From positions 62,001 through 126,000 of the forward strand of contig NZ_JACJSI010000002.1 of assembly GCF_014698065.1 (NCBI RefSeq): a DNA stretch of 64,000 bases, read 5' to 3'. The first letter of the stretch is position 1. Each line of letters opens with the position of its first letter. This document shows, piece by piece, positions 1-8,277 of the stretch. Under the pieces are notes generated by a model, which was not told the origin of the DNA, did no database searches, and saw only the letters and a program-made list of their open reading frames with translations. The position numbers and the translations under genes are program-made. Source of the stretch: Nostoc flagelliforme FACHB-838. GTDB lineage: Bacteria > Cyanobacteriota > Cyanobacteriia > Cyanobacteriales > Nostocaceae.

Positions 1-831
1 AGCACCAGCGATACCCGCGATCGCACCCCCTAACATGAGAGATTGTAATTTATACCAAAAGACATTTTTCCCCAGCGCCTTGGGAATCTCTTCATCTTCA
101 CGGATGGCTTTAAGAATTCTACCCCAAGGCGATCGCACCAAAATTTCTAACCGCCAATATACAAGGGCTAAAACCAGCAGCAACACCAGCATTAAACCCG
201 CTTTGGGATTGTAATTATACAGTCCGATCACCCCAGAAATATAAATCGCTGCTGCTAAAGCTGCTAACAAAATTCCCACACCCAAGCGGGATATAAATTC
301 TTGTTTGCTAGTTGTTCTTTTACCTAAATCAGTAGTCCGAGATATTTGGGTGATACGAATCCATCGCCATAACGTAAAAAAAGCTACAGCAGTTAGTAGC
401 GTTAACAATCCAATCATCACTAATCTGACAAACAAATTCGGCTCTGTAGATAGCGGTATGGGATAACTTTGTACACCAAATGCTCCAGAAATCCAAGTGT
501 CACCCACAGGTAATTCCTGGTTATTTACTACCAAACGAATTAATTCCCCTGTACCAATAGTGACAATTGACAGATAATCTTCCCGCAAGCGTAGAGTTGC
601 AAAACCAATTACCAAACCCAACAAGGCGGCGACAATTGCCCCAGCTACTGCCGATATCAGTAAAGGTACGCCCTTCAAGCTTAACAATACGGTTGTATAT
701 GCTCCCAGGGTCATGAAAGCAATATGACCAAAGTTAATTAACCCCGTAAAGCCCCACTGCAAATTGAGTCCCAGAGCGAATAGAGCGAAAAGTGCTGTAG
801 AAATTGCTAAGAAAATGAGATAGTCAACCAT
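1..831 (-). CDS. livM: Branched-chain/neutral amino acid ABC permease, LivM type (partial)
   Basis: Inner-membrane permease subunit of a LivHMGF-type amino acid importer; the cyanobacterial N-I (Nat) neutral amino acid system has a subunit of this type (NatD). The minus frame is open from the ATG at 831 to the left edge, 277 codons, so the C-terminus lies outside the window. The start reads MVDYLIFLAISTALFALFAL, followed by the family motif LNLQWGFTGLINFG. Near the edge is the cytoplasmic coupling loop AIREDEEIPKALGKNV that contacts the ATPase. Multiple hydrophobic helices are visible. No Shine-Dalgarno is seen; a heptamer repeat tract sits directly upstream of the start codon. Partner subunits are not in the window, so substrate is inferred from family only. 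Confidence 0.85.
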   Translation of the reverse strand, partial: MVDYLIFLAISTALFALFALGLNLQWGFTGLINFGHIAFMTLGAYTTVLLSLKGVPLLISAVAGAIVAALLGLVIGFATLRLREDYLSIVTIGTGELIRLVVNNQELPVGDTWISGAFGVQSYPIPLSTEPNLFVRLVMIGLLTLLTAVAFFTLWRWIRITQISRTTDLGKRTTSKQEFISRLGVGILLAALAAAIYISGVIGLYNYNPKAGLMLVLLLVLALVYWRLEILVRSPWGRILKAIREDEEIPKALGKNVFWYKLQSLMLGGAIAGIAGA

Positions 832-833
832 AT

Positions 834-895
834 TTGGGGAATGGGGAATGGGAAATGGGAAATGGGAAATGGGGAATGGGGAATGGGGAATGGTT
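834..895. repeat. STRR heptamer tract (ATGGGGA / ATGGGAA)
   Basis: About eight direct copies of a 7-bp unit (ATGGGGA with ATGGGAA variants) directly 5' of the livM-like start codon. Short tandemly repeated repetitive sequences of 7 bp are well known in heterocystous cyanobacteria. The apparent plus-strand reading frame here is only the translation of the repeat. The rest of the 832-1171 gap is an AT-rich stretch plus a short scrap (about 1064-1116) that resembles dispersed Nostoc repeats; no gene is seen there. Confidence 0.85.
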
Positions 896-1171
896 ATTTA
901 CCGCCTACTCCATTACTTCTCGCTTTGTGCATTTTTCACTCGGAATCGGGTTTAGGGTAAAGGGTACTGGGTTTGGGTTAAAGGTTTTTTCTTTCCCTTT
1001 TTCCTTTTCCCTTTTCGCCAAAACCCGAGAAGTATTGCCCCCTACTTTCTAGTACAGATGCGATTAACGCGTCTCTCCCTAAGCGAATAAATTTTAGCGT
1101 AGCTTGAGCGGAGCTAATTTTTTGGGAATACTATTTATTGTTGGTGTTTGCTGGTGGGGAATAATTGACGT

Positions 1172-1369
1172 ATGAATTTGCTGCGACTGAGAATGCATCA
1201 CCTAATCGAGCAGTTAGGCGATGACGATTTGCAAGACATTTGGAACGTTCTTGAAGGTTTATATTATGACTTTTATATGCTCAAAGCGATACAACAAGTT
1301 AAGCGATCGCAGCAACCGTGGGATATCTTAACCCATGAAGAAGCGGTAAGACTGTTGATGTTTTTTTGA
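1172..1369 (+). CDS. Small protein, possible antitoxin of a RelE-like pair
   Basis: A 65-residue soluble, acidic-to-neutral protein with a helical look (LIEQLGDDDLQDIWNVLEGL) and a C-terminal segment containing HEEAVRLL. I do not recognise a named family with certainty. It lies about 60 bp upstream of a RelE/ParE-like gene on the same strand, and its size and position match the antitoxin partner of such toxins in cyanobacteria. The role as antitoxin is inference from context. The ATG has only a weak upstream ribosome-binding sequence. Confidence 0.55.
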   Translation: MNLLRLRMHHLIEQLGDDDLQDIWNVLEGLYYDFYMLKAIQQVKRSQQPWDILTHEEAVRLLMFF

Positions 1370-1430
1370 TTCAGCAGCGCTTTCTTTTCTTGTGCCAGTG
1401 GCCCCTCAAGTTTTGGTTAAGGAACGCCTA

Positions 1431-1688
1431 GTGAGTCTGGAAATGCGCTATGCCAGGTCTTTTTTGCTAGACCTGAAGAATTTAGAACCTGCCGCCTACG
1501 AGCGGGTGCATGATTTTGTGTTTATTGAGTTAGCCCAAAAGTGGCAGTTAACCGATTTAAAAGAGCTACGACAGCTAGATAGTGAAGGCATTTTTCACCG
1601 CTTTACCCTCGATAATTATCTGATTGGTATAGAAATTAGAGGTGAAATTGTGAAATTTCTGCGTGTCATCCCTATGCCAGATGTTTAA
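1431..1688 (+). CDS. RelE/ParE-like toxin family protein
   Basis: A small protein of the RelE/ParE fold size. The pattern SFLLDLKNLEP near the start, then a helix, then KELRQLDSEGIFHRFTLDNY and LIGIEIRGEIVKFLRV fits the family's two helices followed by a beta sheet (known members begin like KQFLRDLKKL and end YRIGFxxDG-xVxFxRV). I chose GTG 1431 because AAGGA lies 7 bp before it; the frame is also open from GTG 1392, and ATG 1443 is possible. RelE members cleave mRNA at the ribosome and ParE members poison gyrase; which applies cannot be told here. It probably forms a pair with the small gene just upstream. Confidence 0.6.
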   Translation: MSLEMRYARSFLLDLKNLEPAAYERVHDFVFIELAQKWQLTDLKELRQLDSEGIFHRFTLDNYLIGIEIRGEIVKFLRVIPMPDV

Positions 1689-1800
1689 AGTGAAGAGTCA
1701 ACAGGACACTTAAAACTGTAAACTGTATAACGCTAGGCAGGGATCGCTATAACCTTCCATTAAACTGGTTTTTGAAAAACACTTTATTTGAGATTTCCCT

Positions 1801-3387
1801 ATGGATGCTAGGGCACTTTGGCAACGATACCAAAACTGGTTATATTTCCACGAGGGATTGGGACTGTACTTAGACATAAGTCGAATACGGTTCGATGATG
1901 CCTTCGTGGATTCCTTGCGTCCGAAGTTTGACAAGGCGTTTGCGGATATGGCTCAACTGGAGAAGGGTGCGATCGCAAATCCTGACGAGAACCGCATGGT
2001 TGGACACTACTGGCTGCGAAATCCTGATTTAGCGCCAACTCCAGAACTTACACAAGAAATTGTCCAAACCCTAGAACAAATCGAAGCCTTTGCGGAAAAA
2101 GTCCAAACAGGTGCTATTCACCCTCCCGGAGCAAGCCGCTTCACGGATATTATCTCCATTGGCATTGGTGGTTCCGCCCTCGGCCCCCAATTCGTCGCTG
2201 AAGCTCTCGCTCCTGATTTCCCGCCCCTGAAACTTCACTTTATCGATAACAACGATCCAGCAGGTATTGATCGCGTTATCAATCATCTACGAGATAGCCT
2301 CGCCAGCACTTTGGTATTGGTGATCTCCAAATCTGGGGGAACACCGGAACCTCGTAACGGCATGATTGAAGTTAAAAAAGCTTACGCCGGAAACAATTTG
2401 GAATTTGCTCAATATGCGGTAGCAATTACCAGCGTTGATAGCAACCTTGATAAACTGGCCAAAGATGAAGGCTGGCTGGCCAGATTTCCCATGTATGACT
2501 GGGTAGGAGGACGCACCTCAGAAATGTCAGCTGTGGGGTTAGTACCAGCCGCATTGCAGGGCATTGATGTTCGTGCCATGCTAGATGGCGCAAAAGAGAT
2601 GGATGACGCTACCCGCGTCCCAGATGTGAAAAATAACCCAGCAGCCTTACTTGCTTTATCTTGGTACTTTGCAGGTAACGCAAAGGGCGAAAAAGATATG
2701 GTTGTCCTACCTTATAAGGACAGCTTATTTTTATTCAGTCGCTATTTGCAACAACTGGTGATGGAATCCTTGGGTAAAGAAAAAGACTTAGACGGCAAGG
2801 TTGTTTATCAAGGCATCGCCGTTTATGGCAACAAAGGCTCAACAGATCAACACGCTTACGTCCAGCAATTACGCGAGGGTGTAGCCAATTTCTTTGCTAC
2901 CTTCATCGAAGTGTTGGAAGATCGTCAGGGGCCATCTACTGAAATAGATCCGGGAGTTACATCAGGCGATTATCTTTCCGGTTTTCTTCAAGGAACCCGA
3001 CAAGCGCTTTATGAAAATCACCGCGATTCGATCACAGTCACCATTCCCCAAGTTAATCCCCGAACTGTAGGGGCATTAATTGCTTTGTATGAACGTGCTG
3101 TTGGTTTATACGCTAGCTTAGTTAACGTCAACGCCTACCATCAGCCAGGGGTAGAAGCTGGCAAAAAAGCTGCTGCCTCTATTCTCGATTTGCAAACACG
3201 AGTAGTAGCAGTGTTGCAAAAAGAAAAAGCTCCCATTTCTCTTGACGAACTCGCCGAGAAAGCAGGCGCATCAGACCAAGTTGAGGCAATTTACAAGATT
3301 TTGCGTCATATCCATGCCAATCAGCGAGGTGTAGTTTTGCAAGGTGATCTTCAGAAACCCGGTAGTTTAAAGGTTTCTGCTAGCTGA
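1801..3387 (+). CDS. pgi: Glucose-6-phosphate isomerase
   Basis: Cytoplasmic enzyme interconverting glucose-6-phosphate and fructose-6-phosphate, linking glycolysis, the oxidative pentose phosphate pathway and glycogen metabolism. The 528-residue length is usual for cyanobacterial Pgi. Visible motifs: phosphate-binding loop [11 protein letters not shown] (residues 119-129), [12 protein letters not shown] (177-188), the catalytic His region [14 protein letters not shown] (His351) and the lysine region [10 protein letters not shown] (Lys455/456). The C-terminal about 70 residues (after residue 460) form a helical extension with a winged-helix-like look ([19 protein letters not shown]). Transcribed alone; a hairpin with a T-run follows. 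Confidence 0.97.
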   Translation: MDARALWQRYQNWLYFHEGLGLYLDISRIRFDDAFVDSLRPKFDKAFADMAQLEKGAIANPDENRMVGHYWLRNPDLAPTPELTQEIVQTLEQIEAFAEKVQTGAIHPPGASRFTDIISIGIGGSALGPQFVAEALAPDFPPLKLHFIDNNDPAGIDRVINHLRDSLASTLVLVISKSGGTPEPRNGMIEVKKAYAGNNLEFAQYAVAITSVDSNLDKLAKDEGWLARFPMYDWVGGRTSEMSAVGLVPAALQGIDVRAMLDGAKEMDDATRVPDVKNNPAALLALSWYFAGNAKGEKDMVVLPYKDSLFLFSRYLQQLVMESLGKEKDLDGKVVYQGIAVYGNKGSTDQHAYVQQLREGVANFFATFIEVLEDRQGPSTEIDPGVTSGDYLSGFLQGTRQALYENHRDSITVTIPQVNPRTVGALIALYERAVGLYASLVNVNAYHQPGVEAGKKAAASILDLQTRVVAVLQKEKAPISLDELAEKAGASDQVEAIYKILRHIHANQRGVVLQGDLQKPGSLKVSAS

Positions 3388-3420
3388 TAGCTCTAGTTTA
3401 AATATCACATTTTGTCCATA

Positions 3421-3447
3421 ATTGTTGTATCAGCAACAATTTTTTTG
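3421..3447 (+). terminator. Rho-independent terminator of pgi
   Basis: Stem ATTGTTG (3421-3427) pairs with CAACAAT (3434-3440) around a 6-nt loop, followed directly by a run of T. It lies 34 bp after the pgi stop codon. Confidence 0.75.
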
Positions 3448-3449
3448 TG

Positions 3450-3491
3450 AAGCATCCTAGATAGAAGATATATCTTCCCTCTAGGATGCTT
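3450..3491. repeat. Long perfect hairpin (12-bp arms)
   Basis: AAGCATCCTAGA at 3450-3461 is the exact reverse complement of 3480-3491. The 18-nt centre itself contains the palindrome GAAGATATATCTTC, so the whole forms a nearly continuous stem. It starts three bases after the pgi terminator. It could be a second bidirectional terminator, a structured RNA end or a small mobile repeat; copies elsewhere could not be checked. Confidence 0.6.
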
Positions 3492-4490
3492 TGTCGTAAG
3501 TTGCGTTAACTTGTTTTCAGCTTTTTTTGCGATCGCACTTGGCATTCAAGACAGTCGCTACTATTGTTCTTAACTGAATTGTATTGCTCTATAACCAATT
3601 TATTTGTTGCCAAGATTTGTAAAAAATGGTCTACCTTAATCGATTTTAGTTAAAAAGAGTTTGAGAATTGATTAGGGTCTAAATTAGCAGGAAATAATAA
3701 AATTTCCTTGCCTTCTAAATTTGCCTTTTGGTGGAGCAAAATTGCCTTTCCCAAAGAACAATATTTAATTGGAACCCATCTGTCGCTATAAAAGTAGACA
3801 GTTACTCGGCTCATTGCATACTCTTTCAACGGCAATGGAAGAGACCAGGACGAGTCCACAGTTTGAACCTTACCTATTGAGTCCATGCTTTGAACCTCAG
3901 CTAATAAGCATATATACTTTCACTCATTAGGATGATTTAAGGTAACTGTCATAAGTAATAAGAATCTGCCTTTAAATTGTATCTTTAGATAAAAGTTAGA
4001 ATAATTAGAACTGACCAGGAGATACCAGGTAAGTAGGTCAACACGGATCATTTTTGGTTGCAAAATTACCAGTCTTACTGTTAAAGTCACTGAAAGCCGA
4101 ATTATTGATCAACTTTTCATTTGTTAATGTGCAAAGGAAAGCTAGTAAATCATTTTTTCACTTACGAAATCCAAAGACTTGTTCACGAGTATCAAATATT
4201 CGTTAACGGAGTTCAAAATTATGAATTACCCAAAGCGGTGCAAGTGTTTACCTTAATCCTCCTACTGCCAAAAAAGTTTCCACGATTCGTCCCAATACTT
4301 CTTGGTTAAAGGGAAAAGGGAAAGAAAAAACCTTTAACCGAGAAGTCAATACATATAATTTAAAATCCTGCCAAACGATGTGAAGGTTTCAAACTCAGGG
4401 ATGATGAGTAATTAGCAACTAAATTGACAAAATAACACTATAAAGAGTGATATTTAAGCGATAGATAGCGCTTGTAAAGGACTAAAGGGC
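3492..4490. other. Gene-poor intergenic region
   Basis: About 1 kb without a convincing gene. A 78-codon minus frame (3886-3650) and a 62-codon plus frame (4121-4309) exist, but neither shows a family signature and both have unusual composition. A repeat-like scrap at about 4309-4345 (gggaaaagggaaagaaaaaac type) is present. I see no tRNA or known RNA. Confidence 0.5.
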
Positions 4491-4964
4491 ATGATTAAAT
4501 CTTGGATGGTGATTGGAGGGGTGGCTTTCTTGGTTGCTTTAGCAGCTAATGTAATTACGCCTAGCGATCGCCAATGGTTCAAGCGCTTACAACGACCGAG
4601 ATGGCTAACTTTTGAAGGTGCGATTCCTATTATCTGGACTGTAATATTTATTTGCGGTGCTTGGTCGGCTTATATTGTCTGGGAAAAAGATCCAGGAAGC
4701 ACCTCAACCTGGTTAATCATGGGTTTATACTTGCTTTTAGAAATTGTAACCATTGCCTATACACCTGTAATGTTTAAGCTTCGCAGCCTGAAAGTCGGTA
4801 CAATTCTTGGTGCCACAGGTTTTATCATTTCTGCTTTATTGATACTTGCAGTCTTAAGTATTTCTGGTTGGGCAGCACTATTACTAGTTCCTTATTTACT
4901 GTGGAGTCCCATTGGTACTTATACCACTTGGCAGATGATCAGTCTCAATCCTCAAGATGCCTAA
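4491..4964 (+). CDS. TspO/MBR family membrane protein (copy 1)
   Basis: A 157-residue, five-helix membrane protein of the TspO/translocator protein family, which binds porphyrins and other tetrapyrroles and is tied to stress and tetrapyrrole handling. Visible: an N-terminal helix, then RPRWLTFEGAIPIIWTVIF, a conserved Trp/Pro-rich stretch, then hydrophobic helices about every 25 residues. It is followed 89 bp later by a clear paralogue in the same orientation, with the same length and the same final residues LNPQDA. The spacing contains its own AT-rich leader, so independent promoters are possible. Confidence 0.85.
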   Translation: MIKSWMVIGGVAFLVALAANVITPSDRQWFKRLQRPRWLTFEGAIPIIWTVIFICGAWSAYIVWEKDPGSTSTWLIMGLYLLLEIVTIAYTPVMFKLRSLKVGTILGATGFIISALLILAVLSISGWAALLLVPYLLWSPIGTYTTWQMISLNPQDA

Positions 4965-5053
4965 GATTCGCACCAGGGAATGATTAAACATATAGCCTAA
5001 ATTGTCAAACTTGCAGTGTATGACTTGACAAAATACACAAGCGAGAGTGCATT

Positions 5054-5527
5054 ATGATTCCATCTTGGATAATAATTGGGGCTGTAACTTTCTTTGTCGC
5101 CCTTGGTAGTTTCTTCATCACACCGCGTGATGTTAAATGGTTTGCAAATTTAAGTCGCCCGCGTTGGCTAGTTTTTGAGCCGTTGATTCCAATTATCTGG
5201 ACTGTGATTTTTATTTGCGGTGCAGCTTCAGCTTATGTTGTCTGGGAAAAAAATCCTGGAAGCCCAATTACTTGGCTACTAATGGCTTTGTACCTCTTGG
5301 TGGAAATTATCACCGTTGCCTATATACCTACAATGTTGAGGTTTCGCAGCCTGAAAATTGGGGAAGTTCTTGGGCTAATCGGTTTGATTTCAGGCGTTGT
5401 CCTCGCAATCTGCGTTTTGCCGATTTCTCTAATGGCGGCGCTGTTACTCCTTCCTTATCTAGTCTGGACTCCTATTGGTACTTACACTACCGACGAGTTA
5501 AAAGAGTTGAATCCTCAAGATGCATAA
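5054..5527 (+). CDS. TspO/MBR family membrane protein (copy 2)
   Basis: Second tandem TspO-like protein, 157 residues, aligning without gaps to copy 1: RPRWLVFEPLIPIIWTVIF replaces RPRWLTFEGAIPIIWTVIF, and both have SAYxVWEKxPGS in the first loop and end LNPQDA. Five membrane helices are expected. The pair is a local duplication that has diverged substantially in the helix 1 and helix 4 regions, so the two may differ in ligand or expression. It is convergent with the dipeptidase gene, with only 5 bp between stop codons. Confidence 0.85.
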   Translation: MIPSWIIIGAVTFFVALGSFFITPRDVKWFANLSRPRWLVFEPLIPIIWTVIFICGAASAYVVWEKNPGSPITWLLMALYLLVEIITVAYIPTMLRFRSLKIGEVLGLIGLISGVVLAICVLPISLMAALLLLPYLVWTPIGTYTTDELKELNPQDA

Positions 5528-5532
5528 TGCAT

Positions 5533-6240
5533 CTATACAAGCCGCCCATAACGTGCTGTCACAGGATTGGCTGGATTAGATTGATTATTCAGCCAAGCCC
5601 ACATTTGATCGCCAATAGAAAAATGCCACCACTCTCTAGGATTGCGTTGAAAGCCGACTTTTAACATCACATCTTGCAATAGCTGACGGTGAGCATGATA
5701 CTTTTGAGCTTCTGGGCGATCGCTATTGGCATAGTAATCAGGGTGCGATCGCTCTGACATTTCATCAATGGGCGAACCCATATTTACTATTTCCCCTGCA
5801 TCATCTACTAGCGTCACATCCACCGCCGCACCTGTACTGTGAGGAGGAGGAGTTTTTTCATCCAAACTTGGTACAGCCCAAATTGCATAAACCGCTTCCC
5901 AAATCTCTTGGCGCTGGTTTGGGGATAATTCCACATCAGTTAATCCCCTATCCCGCACTGCTTGGGCGAAGCTGTAATCTACCATAAACTGCTGGACTGC
6001 TACTGGGCGATAAGCGTCAAAAATTTGGATACGCCAGTTTGGATGCAACAGTTGAAGATAATTTTGCGCTTGGATCAAATTTTCAATAACGCTTTGACGG
6101 AGATAATAAGGGGAGCGATCGCCATAAGTAGCACCTAATTTTTCATAAGGATGGGGAGATTCCACCGCAAACAATTCTAAAGGAATTGCCATTAGCGGTT
6201 CACCACACTCAAAAATCGGGATTTTATGATAGGGCCTCAT
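5533..6240 (-). CDS. D-alanyl-D-alanine dipeptidase, VanX/DdpX family (M15D)
   Basis: Zinc dipeptidase hydrolysing D-Ala-D-Ala, used in peptidoglycan dipeptide recycling (DdpX) or in glycopeptide resistance (VanX). Motifs: substrate-side arginine in FDAYRPVAVQQF (about residues 73-84), zinc ligands in PPHSTGAAVDVTL (about 132-144), and the second zinc site with the catalytic Glu in REWWHFSIG (about 203-211). Length 235 is close to the family. No signal peptide is visible, so it is probably cytoplasmic. No vanHA or ddp transporter is nearby, favouring a recycling role; that is inference. Confidence 0.85.
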   Translation of the reverse strand: MRPYHKIPIFECGEPLMAIPLELFAVESPHPYEKLGATYGDRSPYYLRQSVIENLIQAQNYLQLLHPNWRIQIFDAYRPVAVQQFMVDYSFAQAVRDRGLTDVELSPNQRQEIWEAVYAIWAVPSLDEKTPPPHSTGAAVDVTLVDDAGEIVNMGSPIDEMSERSHPDYYANSDRPEAQKYHAHRQLLQDVMLKVGFQRNPREWWHFSIGDQMWAWLNNQSNPANPVTARYGRLV

Positions 6241-6389
6241 CTAGTCAGCCACACAGGACTTACGGATTTTAATGCAAGCATAGCATTCTGCGTAACGAGT
6301 CTCTTCTTTCTCTGTGTCCTTGACGCCTCTGTGTGCAATACCAATTTTTCTGAATCCTGAACAGTAAACCAAGTCTATGGTGTACACAC

Positions 6390-6599
6390 AAGAACTTTCG
6401 TTCAGAACACGAGAACTTTCGTTCAGAACACGAGGACTTTCGTTCAGAACAAGAGGACTTTCGTTCAGAACACGAGGACTTTCGTTCAGAACACGAGGAC
6501 TTTCGTTCAGAACACAAGCCCATTCGTTCAGAACACAAGCCCATTCGTTCAGAACACAAGCCTTTTCGTCCAGAACACAAGTCCTTTCGTTCAGAACAC
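6390..6599. repeat. 21-bp tandem repeat array, 10 copies
   Basis: Ten head-to-tail 21-bp units with consensus GAGGACTTTCGTTCAGAACAC, directly abutting. Variation is mainly in the first seven bases (aagaact, gaggact, aagccca, aagtcct); the core TTCGTTCAGAACAC is nearly invariant, one unit having GTCC. Each unit holds the 9-bp palindrome GTTCAGAAC. Because 21 is divisible by three, both strands stay open and encode 7-residue repeats (LSFRTRG type on plus, CSERKSS type on minus). The array lies in the 466-bp gap between the dipeptidase start and the decarboxylase start. No spacers, so not a CRISPR. Confidence 0.9.
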
Positions 6600-6706
6600 A
6601 AGTTTTGTGTAGAAATCTCTACTTGCTCGCCGTTGGGTAATTTCATTGTGTATGAATATGCCCTAACAGATTTCAAATTTTATCATTAACGGTTAGTTTT
6701 ATTTAA

Positions 6707-8197
6707 ATGCTCAATCAAAACCAAACACCCTTATTAGATGCCTTAAAAGCCAATGCAGCAAGACTCCATGCACCTTTTTACACCCCAGGACATAAACAAG
6801 GTGAAGGAATTTTTCAACCCTTAGCTGATTTATTTGGTAAAGCCGTCTTTCGCGCTGATTTAACCGAATTAGCTGATTTAGATAATCTCTTTGCACCCCA
6901 AGGCGTTATTCAAGAAGCGCAACAACTAGCAGCAGCAGCTTTTGGCGCGTCGCAAACATGGTTCCTTGTCAATGGTTCTACCTGTGGGATTGAAGCAGCT
7001 ATTCTCGCTACCTGTGGCACAGGCGATAAAATCATTCTGCCTCGCAATGTCCATTCATCTGCGATCGCTGGTTTAATTCTCTCCGGTGCAATACCAATTT
7101 TTCTCAATCCTGAATACGATCCAGTTTTAGATATTGCCCATAGCATCACGCCCAATTCTGTACAATCTGCACTGCAACAACATCCAGACGCTAAAGCAGT
7201 GTTGACAGTTTACCCAACATATTACGGCGTTTGCGGAGATTTGAGTGCGATCGCCAACATTACACATCAATACAATATCCCTTTACTTGTAGATGAGGCA
7301 CACGGCGCTCACTTTACCTTTCATCCAGAATTACCCACTCCAGCCTTAGCAGCAGGTGCTGATTTAACTGTACAATCCATCCACAAAGTACTTGGTGCAA
7401 TGACACAGGCATCAATGCTGCACATCCAAGGTAATCGGATAGATGGCGATCGCATCAGTAAAGCTTTGCAACTCGTACAATCTACCAGTCCTAGTTATTT
7501 ACTTTTAGCTTCTTTAGATGCAGCGCGTCAGCAAATGGCACTCCACGGAAAAATGCTGATGTCTCGCACTTTGCAACTAGCTGATGAAGCTAAAACCAGA
7601 ATCAGCCAAATTCCTGGCTTATCAGTCTTACAAATTTCTAGCCCCCCTTATCAAGGGGGGTTGGGGGGATCTCCTGGCTTTACGGCTTTAGACGAAACGC
7701 GATTAACTTTGACTGTTTCTAGTTTAGGTTTAACCGGATTTGAGGCAGATGAAATTCTGGATGAAAAATTCGCTGTTACTGCTGAATTTGCATCACTGCA
7801 ACATCTCACCTTTATTATTAGTTTAGGCAACACCCCTGCCGATATTGAGCAACTAGTACAAAGTTTTACCGCTCTTGCCAAAGAATATCGCCGAACCAAC
7901 TTAACTGTTAAAAGCGATCTTTGGCAGGATGTTTTCACTACACAGTGTCATGCTTTACATTTTTCTCCCCGTGAAGCCTTTTTTGCTGTCAGTGAAATAC
8001 TACCTTTGATACAGACTAGTAAACGCATCTGTGCCGAAATCGTCTGTCCCTATCCCCCAGGAATTCCCTTGTTAATGCCGGGAGAAATCATCACCAAACC
8101 CGTTCTTGACTATCTGCAACAAATCCAGGCGATGGGGGGATTTATTAACGGTTGCAATGATACAAGCTTCAAAACTCTGAAAGTACTGAAAATTTAA
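6707..8197 (+). CDS. PLP-dependent Orn/Lys/Arg decarboxylase family protein
   Basis: Fold-type I PLP decarboxylase of the lysine/ornithine/arginine family, the 490-residue class without the N-terminal wing domain. Likely makes cadaverine, putrescine or agmatine; substrate cannot be told. Visible: APFYTPGHKQG at the N-terminus (about residues 22-32), NGSTCGIEAAI (89-99) for phosphate binding, the Asp-Ala-His pair DEAHGAHF (about 196-203), the PLP lysine in SIHKVLGAMTQ (about 224-234), and the C-terminal PPGIPLLMPGE. At about residues 312-322 a glycine/proline-rich insert (SPPYQGGLGG) is encoded by a piece of a palindromic intergenic repeat. Stands alone. Confidence 0.85.
   Translation: MLNQNQTPLLDALKANAARLHAPFYTPGHKQGEGIFQPLADLFGKAVFRADLTELADLDNLFAPQGVIQEAQQLAAAAFGASQTWFLVNGSTCGIEAAILATCGTGDKIILPRNVHSSAIAGLILSGAIPIFLNPEYDPVLDIAHSITPNSVQSALQQHPDAKAVLTVYPTYYGVCGDLSAIANITHQYNIPLLVDEAHGAHFTFHPELPTPALAAGADLTVQSIHKVLGAMTQASMLHIQGNRIDGDRISKALQLVQSTSPSYLLLASLDAARQQMALHGKMLMSRTLQLADEAKTRISQIPGLSVLQISSPPYQGGLGGSPGFTALDETRLTLTVSSLGLTGFEADEILDEKFAVTAEFASLQHLTFIISLGNTPADIEQLVQSFTALAKEYRRTNLTVKSDLWQDVFTTQCHALHFSPREAFFAVSEILPLIQTSKRICAEIVCPYPPGIPLLMPGEIITKPVLDYLQQIQAMGGFINGCNDTSFKTLKVLKI
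7641..7672. repeat. In-frame fragment of a C/G-run palindromic repeat inside a gene
   Basis: GCCCCCCTTATCAAGGGGGG followed by TTGGGGGGATCT lies inside the decarboxylase. It closely matches one arm of the hairpin element at 42919-42996 (CCCCCCTTTTTAAGGGGGG then TTAGGGGGGATCT on the minus strand). The reading frame is kept and adds a short Pro/Gly/Gln peptide. Confidence 0.8.
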
Positions 8198-8277
8198 TTT
8201 TTGTCCTCCCAAGACTCTTCACCTTCTACAATAAAGATAGACTTTATTGAGATTTGTATAGTTGGGGATAAGCTGTC

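Noticed and set aside
834-1052. Plus-strand open frame of 72 codons
   Set aside because: It is the translation of heptamer repeats (MGNGEWEMGNG) followed by low-complexity sequence; no gene.
3650-3886. 78-codon minus frame
   Set aside because: No family signature and composition unlike neighbours; an internal ATG (3814) has a purine-rich leader, so it is not excluded, but support is too weak.
4121-4309. 62-codon plus frame
   Set aside because: No ribosome-binding site or recognisable domain; ends in repeat-like DNA.
5215-5664. 149-codon plus frame overlapping tspO copy 2
   Set aside because: A shadow of the TspO frame; Cys/Trp/Arg-rich and without family.
6390-6599. CRISPR array
   Set aside because: Units abut with no spacers and no cas genes are near.
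6269-6676. Open frames on both strands through the 21-bp array
   Set aside because: Both are produced by a repeat length divisible by three. No known domain; the frame on one strand mirrors the other. I annotate the array as a repeat, while noting the coding possibility.
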